From Parahoeflea halophila (lineage in GTDB: Bacteria > Pseudomonadota > Alphaproteobacteria > Rhizobiales > Rhizobiaceae), in contig NZ_OCPC01000002.1 in assembly GCF_900220985.1 (NCBI RefSeq), forward strand, positions 496,001 to 560,000: 64,000 nucleotides of DNA, given 5' to 3'. Below the pieces are notes generated by a model, which did no database searches, had not been told where the DNA came from, and worked only from the letters and a program-made list of their open reading frames with translations. The stretch's first letter is position 1; the number at the start of each line of letters is the position of its first letter. The position numbers were made by a program, and so were the translations under genes. Below, one piece after another: positions 45,879-55,300 of this stretch.

Positions 45879-47129
45879 ATGATTCGCACCCTGATCCTCA
45901 CCGTCATCTTCGCTTTCACCATGGCCGCCCTTGCGGTGCCCGAATCGCAGGCTGCCACCAAGGCAGGCGTCGAGGCGCAATTCCGGCAATGGCTCGAGGC
46001 GGATCTCTGGCCCGCAGCCAGACGGGAAGGGGTTTCCAAACCGGTTTTCGACCGCGCTTTCGCGGGCGTCAGTCTCGACTGGGATCTGCCTGATCTCGTC
46101 CCTCCCGGTTTTCCCAAGCCCAAACAGCGGGCCCAGAGCCAGGCGGAGTTTCGCAGCCCGGGCGCCTATTTCAGCGAGAAAAGCCTGCAGAGTCTCACCG
46201 CCTCGGGCCGGTCGCTGATGCAGAAACATTCAGGCCTTTTGCAAAGAATCGAGCAGCGCTACGGCGTTCCCGGCGCCATTGTCGTTGCCATCTGGGGCCG
46301 GGAATCGGGTTTCGGCCGCGCCAGCATCCCGCATTCGGCCATCCGGGTTATTGCCACCAAGGCCTTCATGTCGACGCGGCCGGATCTGTTCCGCAAGGAA
46401 GTCCTTGCCGCATTGAAGATCCTTCAGCGCGGCGACATCCCGGCCTCCGAGATGAAAAGCTCCTGGGCCGGCGCCATGGGCCAGCCGCAGTTCCTGCCCT
46501 CGAGCTATCTCGACCACGCGGTCGATTTTGATGGCGACGGCAAGCGCGACATCTGGAATTCGACCGCTGATTCACTCGCCTCGATCGCCAATTATCTGGC
46601 GAAGTCGGGCTGGGTGCGCGGCCGTGACTGGGGCTTCGAGGCGGTGATCCCTGAAGGTGTCACCTGCGCGCTGGAAGGACCGGACAGGGCCCGCCCGATC
46701 AGTGCCCTCACCGACATGGGCATCATCCGCATTTCCGGCAGGCCGTTTCCCGAGCACGAGCGCCGCGCCCCGGGGATGGTCCTGGTTCCGGCCGGAATCT
46801 ACGGCCCGGAATTCGTCGTCACGCCGAACTTCTACGTCATCAAGGAATACAACAATTCCGATCTCTATGCCCTGTTCATCGGCAATCTGGCCGACCGCAT
46901 GGCCCATGGTGGCTCGGCTTTTGTCACGCCCTGGGGCGATACCGGCAAGATGTTGCGCTCCGACATTGCCCGGCTGCAATCCTCGCTGGAAAACCTGGGT
47001 TATGATGTTGGCGGCGCCGATGGTCTGCCCGGCTACAAGACCCGCCGCTCGATCGGCGAATGGCAGGCGAAGAACGGCCAGAGGCCGACCTGCTTCCCCA
47101 CCCCGGCACTGCTTCAGGCCCTGCGCTGA
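45879..47129 (+). CDS. MltB-like lytic murein transglycosylase with peptidoglycan-binding domain
   Basis: 416 residues. A signal peptide (TLILTVIFAFTMAALAVPESQA) directs it to the periplasm. The SLT_2/MltB domain spans about 30-330, with catalytic Glu142 in AIWGRESGFGRA and the Ca-site-like DFDGDGKRDIW segment. A C-terminal peptidoglycan-binding-1 domain (LRSDIARLQSSLENLGYDVGG) covers about 350-416. No lipobox is seen, so unlike E. coli MltB it is probably soluble. It cleaves glycan strands to 1,6-anhydro-muropeptides. Confidence 0.92.
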   Translation: MIRTLILTVIFAFTMAALAVPESQAATKAGVEAQFRQWLEADLWPAARREGVSKPVFDRAFAGVSLDWDLPDLVPPGFPKPKQRAQSQAEFRSPGAYFSEKSLQSLTASGRSLMQKHSGLLQRIEQRYGVPGAIVVAIWGRESGFGRASIPHSAIRVIATKAFMSTRPDLFRKEVLAALKILQRGDIPASEMKSSWAGAMGQPQFLPSSYLDHAVDFDGDGKRDIWNSTADSLASIANYLAKSGWVRGRDWGFEAVIPEGVTCALEGPDRARPISALTDMGIIRISGRPFPEHERRAPGMVLVPAGIYGPEFVVTPNFYVIKEYNNSDLYALFIGNLADRMAHGGSAFVTPWGDTGKMLRSDIARLQSSLENLGYDVGGADGLPGYKTRRSIGEWQAKNGQRPTCFPTPALLQALR

Positions 47130-47302
47130 GCGCTGGCCCGGGCGCAATCACCTGCGGGCGGCAAAAATCATTGCGGAGACCTGCTGGTAAAACCGATTGA
47201 AGCCGGAATCGAGGTTGCATCGACCCGCATTCCACCCCTACAGAATTGAATTGAACCGGCAGCCTCCCCATGTGGGACGCTTGAACAAGTTTGGAGAATG
47301 AC

Positions 47303-48748
47303 ATGATCGAGAAGCGCGAGTTTTACATCAACGGTGCCTGGGTTTCGCCTTCAAAGCCACGCGATTGCGATGTGATTGACCCGTCGAACGAGGAAACTTG
47401 CGCGGTGATCTCGCTCGGCTCTTCCGAGGACACCGACAAGGCGGTTGCTGCCGCCAAGGCTGCTTACGAATCCTGGTCCCGGACCGATCCGGAGGTTCGG
47501 CTCGGCTATGTCAAGAAGATCCGCGAGATCTATGCCGAGCGCGCCGAGGACATGGCGCAGGCGATCAGCCTTGAAATGGGTGCGCCGATATCGATGTCGC
47601 GCTCCAGCCAGGTCACGTCCGGCACTTGGCACATCGACAATTTCATAACCGCCTTCAAGGACATCGAGTTCATCCGGCCGCTCGGCCCGCATGCGCCCAA
47701 TGACCGCATCGCCATGGAACCGATCGGCGTTGTCGGCCTGATCACGCCTTGGAACTGGCCTATGAACCAGGTCACGCTGAAGGTGATCCCGGCGCTGCTT
47801 GCAGGCTGCACCATGGTGCTCAAACCCTCCGAGGTTGCCCCGCTGTCCTCGCTCGTCTTTGCCGAGATCGTCCATGCCGCGGGCGTTCCGGCCGGGGTAT
47901 TCAACCTGGTCAACGGCGATGGCGTCGGTGTCGGCACTGATCTCTCGACCCATGCCGATGTTGACATGATCAGCTTCACCGGTTCGGCCCGTGCCGGTGC
48001 GGCCATCTCCAAGGCTGCCGCGGACACCTTCAAGCGCGTCTGCCTCGAGCTGGGCGGCAAGGGCGCCAATGTGATCTTCGCCGATGCCGACGAAAAGGCC
48101 GTCGAGCGCGGTGTGAGACACTGTTTCAACAACACCGGCCAGAGCTGCAACGCGCCGACCCGCATGCTGGTCGAGCGCCCGGTCTATGATCAGGCCGTCG
48201 AGAAGGCGATTGAAGTTGCCGCCTCCACCAAGGTTGGCTCCTCGCATGATGAGGGCAACCACATCGGTCCGGTGGTCTCGGCTGCCCAGTATGACAAGAT
48301 CCAGGGCCTGATCCAGAAGGGCATTGACGAGGGCGCGCGGCTGGTCGCCGGCGGCACCGGTCGTCCCGAAGGCTTCAACCGCGGCTATTTTGTCCGTCCG
48401 ACCGTCTTCGCCGATGTCACCAATGACATGACCATTGCGCGCGAGGAGATTTTTGGGCCGGTCCTGTCGATCATGCCCTTCGACGATGAAGAACATGCGA
48501 TCGAGATCGCCAATGACACGATCTACGGCCTGACCAACTACGTCCAGAGCCAGGACGGCGCCAAGCGCAACCGCATGGCGCGGCGTCTGCGCTCGGGCAT
48601 GGTCGAAATGAACGGCAAGTCGCGTGGCGCCGGCGCGCCTTTCGGCGGCGTCAAGGCGTCGGGCCGGGCGCGCGAAGGCGGCGTCTGGGGCATCGAGGAG
48701 TTCCTTGAGGCCAAGGCCATTTCCGGTTGGGACAGCGACGCCAACTGA
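47303..48748 (+). CDS. Aldehyde dehydrogenase (NAD(P)-dependent, ALDH superfamily)
   Basis: 481 residues from ATG 47303, 5-9 bases after GGAGAA; upstream TTG 47291 is less likely. Hallmarks: TPWNWPMNQ, KPSEVAPLSS, the FTGS NAD loop (SFTGSARAG), catalytic Glu249 in LELGGKGAN and catalytic Cys282 in GQSCNAPTRM. The substrate class is not clear; it could oxidise acetaldehyde from DeoC or other aldehydes. It is a single-gene unit closed by a terminator, and it marks the end of the conserved housekeeping block. Confidence 0.9.
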   Translation: MIEKREFYINGAWVSPSKPRDCDVIDPSNEETCAVISLGSSEDTDKAVAAAKAAYESWSRTDPEVRLGYVKKIREIYAERAEDMAQAISLEMGAPISMSRSSQVTSGTWHIDNFITAFKDIEFIRPLGPHAPNDRIAMEPIGVVGLITPWNWPMNQVTLKVIPALLAGCTMVLKPSEVAPLSSLVFAEIVHAAGVPAGVFNLVNGDGVGVGTDLSTHADVDMISFTGSARAGAAISKAAADTFKRVCLELGGKGANVIFADADEKAVERGVRHCFNNTGQSCNAPTRMLVERPVYDQAVEKAIEVAASTKVGSSHDEGNHIGPVVSAAQYDKIQGLIQKGIDEGARLVAGGTGRPEGFNRGYFVRPTVFADVTNDMTIAREEIFGPVLSIMPFDDEEHAIEIANDTIYGLTNYVQSQDGAKRNRMARRLRSGMVEMNGKSRGAGAPFGGVKASGRAREGGVWGIEEFLEAKAISGWDSDAN

Positions 48749-48776
48749 CCGGCTGCAGGATACTTCGGAAATCTTC

Positions 48777-48810
48777 AACGGCTCGCCTTTTCTGGGGCGG
48801 GCCGTTTTCA
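48777..48810 (+). terminator. Intrinsic terminator after the aldehyde dehydrogenase gene
   Basis: An 11-pair stem AACGGCTCGCC / GGCGGGCCGTT (one G-T pair) with an eight-base loop and a TTTT run overlapping its end. It starts 28 bases past the stop. Confidence 0.82.
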
Positions 48811-48828
48811 GTCCGCAAATCCGACGCC

Positions 48829-48990
48829 TTAGCCGTTCTGCAACGTCTTGCTCGGCGGTTGGCCGTACCTGGCCTTGTCGATCTGGGAAAAGCGTCCGAG
48901 ACGCGAAAACCCCCTCCGGGTCGCCACTTCGGTCACTGAGGTTCCCGGCCCGCCCGCCATCTGCTCTTCATGCATCCGCCGCAGACGTGA
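48829..48990 (-). pseudogene. Remnant of an AraC-family regulator (C-terminal HTH only)
   Basis: The minus-strand frame reads SRLRRMHEEQMAGG, then TSVTEVATRRGFSRLGRFSQ and KARYGQPPSKTLQ before its stop at 48829. This is the second helix-turn-helix of an AraC/XylS regulator (the G-F-x-x-x-x-R-F-S-x-x-Y/K-x-x-F/Y-G-x-x-P-S pattern). Upstream of about 48990 similarity stops, and the rest of the roughly 300-residue protein is absent. Small differences from the consensus suggest drift after loss of function. Confidence 0.72.
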
Positions 48991-49059
48991 CCCTGGCCGT
49001 ATTGGCGATTTCTTCGAGCGAGATCGGGCTGTCGAGATGTGAGCGCTTCCGCTGGCTCT

Positions 49060-49400
49060 ACCCGGTTTGCAGGGCCGGGATCCTGCAACCGACACGAAAC
49101 CTGGCGATGGATCTGGCCCCCGAAAACATCCGCGTCAATGCGGTGTCAGCCGGCTGGACCTGGTTCAACATCATGGATGAACTCAGCGGTGGTGGCCGTG
49201 AGAGACAGACCAGGTGGCCGCACCCTTCCATCTGCCTGGCCGGACAGGCGACCCTGAAGAGATCGCGGCTTCCGTCCTCTTGTTCGGACGACGCCGTAAC
49301 TCTGGAATTCATGGCATCCACAATCATGCAGGTAGAACTTCTGTGGCGCAGTCTCGGCGTTCTTGGCGAGCACCGGAAGCCCGAATTCCACTCCCATTGA
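49060..49400 (+). pseudogene. Remnant of a short-chain dehydrogenase/reductase gene, multiply frameshifted
   Basis: One frame reads GILQPTRNLAMDLAPENIRV then NAVSAGWTW to about 49200, the region after the catalytic Tyr-Lys of SDR enzymes. A different frame then gives HLPGRTGDPEEIAASVLLF, the late SDR motif, and the first frame returns briefly as CSDDA. At least two frameshifts are needed to follow one SDR, and the N-terminal Rossmann half with the active site is missing. It lies next to the AraC remnant, so both may come from one lost regulator-enzyme pair. Confidence 0.75.
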
Positions 49401-49827
49401 GAAGATGCTTCCGACCAGGGTTGCCTTACGGGACGCAGACCCGTCGCGCGGAAGCTTTGATGTTGAATATTTCCGGCTTCAAGTATTCGTCATGCCGAAG
49501 TCCAGATGGGAGGAGGTTTTTCACAAAAGCAAAACAAGTACTCAACTTCTCGCAGCTGCGTGCAAGAGCTTCGATGATCAGGGCAAAGACAGTTTCGTAA
49601 TCATCATTAGTTTCATTTTAACTCACACTTGGTATATATATCAGCATCCTGTGAAAAGCAATAATTATCAATAGGTTGTATTGCTGCGCAAGTTAAGGTT
49701 GAAGGCAGGTGTGCTGCTGGGAACAACAGGAGTGCCGGGGCGCGGCTTCAGAAGTAGAAATCAAACGGGCCGAGGAATCGGCGAACGCGAAAGATTCAGG
49801 AAATCGCGACCATCGAGAAGGACCAAC
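49401..49827. other. Gap with AT-rich patch before the PleD-like gene
   Basis: About 430 bases with no recognisable gene. Around 49590-49680 the base composition drops sharply to AT-rich (runs such as ATTAGTTTCATTTTAAC, TATATATATC and AATAATTATCAATAGG), unlike the rest of the window. It likely holds the promoter of the signalling gene downstream and marks a junction of different ancestry. Confidence 0.5.
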
Positions 49828-51186
49828 ATGTTCCACGTTTCAGATCCAGTCGAAAATTCCCGGGCGAGCAGATTGGCGCAGGTGGAAACGATTTTCAGCA
49901 ACCCGTCCCAGCCTTCGGTCCACGTCATTGGCGGCGGTAAATTCCTGCGAGACGTAACCCGGGTCATGAACCCCTTGAACTATACCGCGACAACTGTTGA
50001 CGGCAGCTCGGGGCAGGCGGCAGCCGTGTCCTGCGGCGGCGACGATGCCCTGGTGCTGATTGACGGATCGATACCCGATGCGCTTGAGATCTGTGAAGAT
50101 CTTGGCGAGGCGCTGCCGAAAATTCTTGTCTCGTCTGAAACCAGCTTTGCCTACCGCGCCAAATGTGCCCGGTCCCATGTCAGCACAATAATTGCAGACC
50201 CGATCGAGCAGGCGGAGCTGGTGCACTGGCTCGAGCACCTCGGTGGCCAGCTCAGCGAACAGCCGGCATCGATCCTTCTGGTCGACGATGATCCGGTTGC
50301 CTCGGCCGTCTATGCGGAGATACTTCGCGCAAATGGCATGATCGTGTCGATTCTCAATGACCCGCTGAAGATCATCCCGACCATCAATGGGACTTTCTTC
50401 GACATCATCATCATGGATCTGAAGATGCCCCACACGGACGGCATCGAGATCGCCAAGATCATTCGCCAGCACAAGAGCCATCTGTCGATTCCGATTGTGT
50501 TCCTGTCCTCCGAAGAGGACAAGGCCATACAGATGCGGGCACGGCAGTTCGGCGGCGACGATTTCATCTCCAAGCGGGCAGACCTTGATGCGCTGGTGAT
50601 GCTGATCAATCTGCGGGTCGAGCGCGCGCGGGTCCTGCGGTCGCTGATCGAGCGCGACGGACTGACCGGCCTTCTCAACCATCGCCGCTTCAATGAGCGT
50701 GTGGAACAGGAGATGGACCGGGTCAGACGCACTGGCATGCAGTTTTGCGTGGCGATGATCGACGTTGATCATTTCAAGAACGTCAATGACACCTGGGGTC
50801 ACCCCATCGGCGACCAGGTGTTGTCCATCCTCGCCCGCGCACTGGTCGGGTGGGTCCGCAAGACCGATGTGGTGGGCAGGTACGGCGGTGAGGAGTTTGC
50901 GCTGCTTCTGCTAGACACGTCCCCGGAGGCTGTTTTTGACGTGCTGGAAAATTTCCGCAGCCATTTTGCCGGGATTATTTTTGACGGCCGGCCGCAGCAG
51001 TTCTCGCTCACCATCAGCATCGGCGTGGCCGGTAGCGACGTCTGTCAAAACACAGCCGAGATCTTCGCCGAGGCGGACCGTGCGCTGTACCTGGCCAAGA
51101 ACAATGGCCGCAACCAGGTCGTTCTGGCTCACCCGGCGGCAGACGTTCCGGCGAGCCCGGACACCGGCGCTGGGAAGGACCAATGA
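49828..51186 (+). CDS. PleD-like diguanylate cyclase response regulator (pseudo-receiver, receiver, GGDEF)
   Basis: 452 residues from ATG 49828 (AAGGAC upstream); the open frame extends to TTG 49681 but reads as non-coding. Residues 1-145 look like a receiver fold without a typical acidic pocket. A second receiver (about 148-270) has VDDDPVASAVY and phosphoacceptor Asp197 in IIIMDLKMPHTDG. A GGDEF domain follows with GGEEF at 353-357 and an RxxD inhibitory site (RKTD, 344-347) five residues before it. This is the layout of Caulobacter PleD. It should make cyclic-di-GMP when Asp197 is phosphorylated and be feedback-inhibited by product. Confidence 0.9.
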   Translation: MFHVSDPVENSRASRLAQVETIFSNPSQPSVHVIGGGKFLRDVTRVMNPLNYTATTVDGSSGQAAAVSCGGDDALVLIDGSIPDALEICEDLGEALPKILVSSETSFAYRAKCARSHVSTIIADPIEQAELVHWLEHLGGQLSEQPASILLVDDDPVASAVYAEILRANGMIVSILNDPLKIIPTINGTFFDIIIMDLKMPHTDGIEIAKIIRQHKSHLSIPIVFLSSEEDKAIQMRARQFGGDDFISKRADLDALVMLINLRVERARVLRSLIERDGLTGLLNHRRFNERVEQEMDRVRRTGMQFCVAMIDVDHFKNVNDTWGHPIGDQVLSILARALVGWVRKTDVVGRYGGEEFALLLLDTSPEAVFDVLENFRSHFAGIIFDGRPQQFSLTISIGVAGSDVCQNTAEIFAEADRALYLAKNNGRNQVVLAHPAADVPASPDTGAGKDQ

Positions 51187-51393
51187 CGGAACTGGCGCCT
51201 TACGCCCATCCGTGTACCGAAGTCAGGTCCTCGGCACTCTCGAGGGTTCCCCGTTGTGGAACAGATCAAGACAATCAATGTGATCTGCGAACAGGCGGCC
51301 GATGGCAGCGGACTCAGTCTGGATGGCCGTTCGCTCTGTATCGCCAATGTCTGCCAGCCGACGGTCTACATCGCTGCACAACACGAGGAAGTC

Positions 51394-51747
51394 ATGCTGA
51401 TGCTCAATCGTAAATTGAAAACAACCAGGCTCGACCAGCTGCCGCCCGAAGCCCGCGACCGGATCGAACAGTTGCGGCACCAGTTCATCCAGCGCTCCAG
51501 GGGTCATCTCGATCAGATCGGGGAGCTGCTGGCAGCGAGGCAGTCTCCCGGTGGTATGATTGCGGCTGACGCTGGACTCTCGACGCTGGCGCATTCACTG
51601 GTCGGAGCATCCGGCGTCTTCGGTTTCCAGGCTCTCGGTGAAGCCGCAGTCAGGCTGGAGAAAATCCTGCGGCAGGACGGCTATTGCGAGTCCGGTTTCA
51701 CAACTGCAATCACCGGCCTGATCAATGAGATAGAGGCGCTCGACTGA
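51394..51747 (+). CDS. Hpt-domain histidine phosphotransfer protein
   Basis: 117 residues from ATG 51394, preceded by GAGGAAG; a GTG at 51256 gives a 163-residue form with an unconvincing N-terminus. A four-helix Hpt bundle is suggested by RIEQLRHQFIQRSRGHLDQI and the phospho-site LSTLAHSLVGASGVFGFQAL, with His67 as acceptor. It has no other domain. Hpt proteins carry phosphate from the receiver of a hybrid kinase to a final response regulator. It sits 70-210 bases after the PleD-like gene, so these two may form the lower half of a relay. Confidence 0.85.
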   Translation: MLMLNRKLKTTRLDQLPPEARDRIEQLRHQFIQRSRGHLDQIGELLAARQSPGGMIAADAGLSTLAHSLVGASGVFGFQALGEAAVRLEKILRQDGYCESGFTTAITGLINEIEALD

Positions 51748-51857
51748 TCCCGAAGCCCCGGCATATCAGGTGCTTTCAGGCCCAGCCATCCATATCGCAT
51801 GGACCAGCTTTGATCCGCGCCTGCCTTGGCTTTCAGCTTGCGGTTATGTCGATCCGG

Positions 51858-52244
51858 TCAGCCTCTTGTCCGCTCCCAGAGATCCCGCGCCTGCTCGGCC
51901 AGAGACATCGGCTCGAAGGGTTTGGAAATAACTCCTGCAGCCCCGAGACTCATGAACTTCGCCAGGTCCTCTGGCTGAGTCCGCGCGGTTGTGAACACAA
52001 CGGGAATCGAGACCGTCTCCGCTGACTGCCGAAGCCGTTGGAGGGCCTCGGGGCCATCCATGCCCGGCATCATGACATCCAGCAGGATCAGATCCGGCAA
52101 CCAGTCCGCTGCAATCGCCAGCGCCTCGGAACCGCAATTACAGCTCCGAACGGAGAATCCGGGATCGAATTCCAGTGCCATCACAGCGATTTCCCGTATG
52201 TCATCTTCGTCGTCCACATACAGGACCTTGAGGGGATCACTCAT
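51858..52244 (-). CDS. Single-domain response regulator
   Basis: 128 residues, receiver domain only. VLYVDDEDDIREIA gives the acidic pocket, Asp56 in LILLDVMMPGMDG is the acceptor, TTAR carries the switch Thr, and SKPFEP holds the conserved Lys. No output domain. It is the second gene after the hybrid kinase on the minus strand (73-base gap) and convergent with the Hpt gene. Such CheY-like proteins can act as phosphate sinks, relay partners or motor-binding proteins. Confidence 0.93.
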   Translation of the reverse strand: MSDPLKVLYVDDEDDIREIAVMALEFDPGFSVRSCNCGSEALAIAADWLPDLILLDVMMPGMDGPEALQRLRQSAETVSIPVVFTTARTQPEDLAKFMSLGAAGVISKPFEPMSLAEQARDLWERTRG

Positions 52245-52317
52245 CTGTTTGTCGCGCTCCGGATTTGGATGTGTCTGTTTCGCTATGGCTATGGGTATGG
52301 GCCTGGCACCATCCGCA

Positions 52318-55300
52318 CTAGCTCAATAAGAGGCTTTCTATGGTCTCGACGATTTCTTTCTCCGAGGCGCGCGATTTTACCAGCGCCGAAGCGACCGAAC
52401 TCTCGATCTCGCCCGATACCTCGCTGGCCGAAAGGATGATCACCGGTACAGGTGGGACGATCTGCCGGATAAGATCGGTGAGAAACTCAAGCCCCGAACC
52501 GTCGGGAAGCTCGATATCGAGAACGACAAGATCGAAGTGCTGATTGCGCAGCAGCTGTTCCGCCTGCTTCAGGCTGGTTGCAGGAACCACCTCGATTTTG
52601 CCGTTAAGCGACATGGAAAGAATGCGGGTAAGGTCGTGATCGTCCTCGATGTGCAGAAGCGTCGGCGCATTCTTGCTCTTGTAATGCAGCAAGGCACGCT
52701 GGGTGTCGTCCGCATCCAGGCCGCCGATGACATGTCCCTTAACCAGCAGTGGCAATTCGATCCAGAAGGTCGTGCCCTTGCCTGTCTCGGTCTCGAACCC
52801 GATGCGGCCGCCCATTCGCTCGACGATCTGCTTGCTGATGTAAAGCCCCAGGCCGCTGCCGCCCTTGACACGCGTCGAGGAGGAATCGCCTTGCGAAAAC
52901 TTGCCGAAGATCATGGGACGGAATTCCTCGGAAATGCCGTTGCCGTGATCCTTGACTGAAATGCGTACCCGTCCCGGCTGGGCCTGGGCCGAGATCTCGA
53001 CTTCGTCTCCCCTGTTGGTGAACTTGGCTGCGTTGGAGAGAAGATTTGCCAGCACCTGTGCCAGCCGCTCGGCATCGACATCGGCCGTCAGGCCTGGGTC
53101 GATCTTGGTTACCTTGAAGGCCACACCGAGCTTTTCCGCATAGGGCTGGTTGACCTCGACAGCCTGTGTCAGCAGCTCGCCGATATCTTCCTCATTCATG
53201 TCGAAGCGCATCTGGCCCGATTCGATCTTGTCGATGTCGAGGATATCGTTGATCAGCACGGTCAGGCGTTCGGAATTCTTGTGGGCGATATCGATCAGGC
53301 GACCGGCCTTTTCCGGCAGGTCCTTCGCCATCGGGCCGGCCATCAGTCCAAGCGCGCCGCGAATGGATGTCAGCGGAGTCCGCAATTCGTGACTGACGGT
53401 GGAGACAAAATCCGCTTTCAGGCGGTCCATCTCCTTCCGCTTGGTAATGTCGAGAATGACGCCAAGATAGCCGGTTGCCCGCTGCTCTGCGTCGCGCAAC
53501 GGCGTCACCGCCAGCAGAACCGGAAACCGCGTTCCGTCCTTGCGGATGAAGGTCCATTCGTTCTCGTCGGTGCCGACGAGGTCGACTTTCCGGGTGAAGA
53601 CGCCAAAACCCGGTTCGACGGTCTCCCCCAGCTCTTCCGTCAGCTCCTGCGCCCGTCGGGCAACCTCGGCGGGGTCGTGCCAGAGCGATGGTGTTTGTTT
53701 CCCTACGACCTCTTCAGCGGTGTATCCGAGGGCGCTTTCGGCGGCCTCGTTGAACATCATCACCGTGCCGTCCAACTCGGTGGCAACGATCAGGTACTCG
53801 GTGCTCGCCAGAATCGCAGACTTGAGTGTATTGGATTCATGCAGGTCCTTGGCTGCAGCCACCGCCTCGCTGGTATCGCGGATTGTGCCGACGAACATCC
53901 GCTCGCCGTCAAGCCTCATCTCGTTGACGGTAAGATCGATCGGGAACTCGGTGCCGTCCCTGCGTATCGCGCTGACCTGTCGCTGTGTACCAGCAAACTT
54001 GCGCTCGTCGGTTCGCTGATAATTGCGCAGAAACGCGTCAAGTTCCTCATGGTAGGGAGCTGGCATCAGCATCTTCACGTTTTTGCCCACGACGTCACCC
54101 TTGGCGTAGCCGAACAGGCGAAGTCCCGCCGGATTGATGGTTTCGACAAGCCCTTGCGAGTTGGTTGTCAAAACGCCGTCCAGAACAGTGTTCATGATGG
54201 CGGAATTGCGCGTGGCTTCCTCTCTTATCCGGTCATTGGACGCCTCCAGGCGAGCGGTTTTCAGTCGCGACAGTCCGGTCATGTGGGCTGTCACGGCTGC
54301 AAGAACCGATATCAGCAATCCGGCGAGGAGAGCCACATTGGGCAGCTGGCTGCGCTGAGAGGTGACAAACTGGGCAGTCGGGATGGTGTTGATCGACCAG
54401 CTCTTGTCGAGAATCCGGACATTGCTTTGAAGCAGCCAGTCCGCTTCCGGCGGCTGGGACCGGTTTCCGAAGGTGGCATAGATCTGCCCGTTATAGGTGA
54501 TTTCGAAACGGTAGTGCTGCAGCAGTTCGGTGGGGATCTCGGCGCCGAAAAACTCCTGAACCGAGAATACTCCGGCCAGGAACCCGTTTGGTGCACCCTG
54601 CATGCTGAGCGGAAAATATGCGGTAAGGGCATGGTCGCCGGGGATGACTTCAAGCGGTGCACTCAGTTTCGGTACGTCTGCTGCAATGGCTGCCGAAAGC
54701 ACGTCTTTCTGAGTGCCGTCGAGAATGGAAATGACCCATACCAGCCGCTCGTTTTTTCCCGCCTGCTCGGACTGCAGTATCAGGTTGTCCGAGGTTACCT
54801 GGCTGATGGCGCGCAGCCCGCCCAGATCTTCGATGAAGTTCGCGGCATCGGTGCGCCAAGCCAGGTCCGACAGGTTTCGGCTCGATTCCAGCCTGCTCGC
54901 CATTCGCTCGAGCGCGGTGATCTTTCCTTTCGCCTCGGCCGCAACAATCGAACTTATTCTGCTGGCCTCGTTGCCGGTCAGGGCCTTGAGGTAATCCAGC
55001 TCCGTCGCGGTCAGCGCACGGTAGAGCGCCACGCTGCCTATCGCCAGGACAACGAGGACAACCCCGGGAAGAACAAGTGCCTTCGGGCCAGGCGTGTCCT
55101 CGGTTGAATTGCTGCGGCGAATATTGGCCACGAACAGGAATGACGCCAGAAGGAAGGAGATCAGCAGGCCAAAGGCGAGAATCAGGACAGGGTTGTTGTT
55201 GCGGGAATTCTGCTCGAATCCCGGCGTGCTTTCCCACACGATCAGCCATTTCTGCTGCATCACATCGATCTGCTCGCGCTTGCTGAAGGCAGGCACGTAA

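Noticed and set aside
49681-49827. N-terminal extension of the PleD-like protein from TTG 49681
   Set aside because: The 49 extra residues are Arg/Gly-rich and without receiver features; ATG 49828 has a fitting RBS and starts the folded domain.
52266-52320. Short repeats (CTATGGCTATGGGTATGGG) between the response regulator and kinase genes
   Set aside because: Only two or three imperfect units of six bases; too short to support a functional repeat or CRISPR-like element.
53281-55107. Long plus-strand open frame opposite the hybrid kinase (608 codons)
   Set aside because: No family motifs, atypical composition, and it lies entirely antisense to a well-supported kinase gene.
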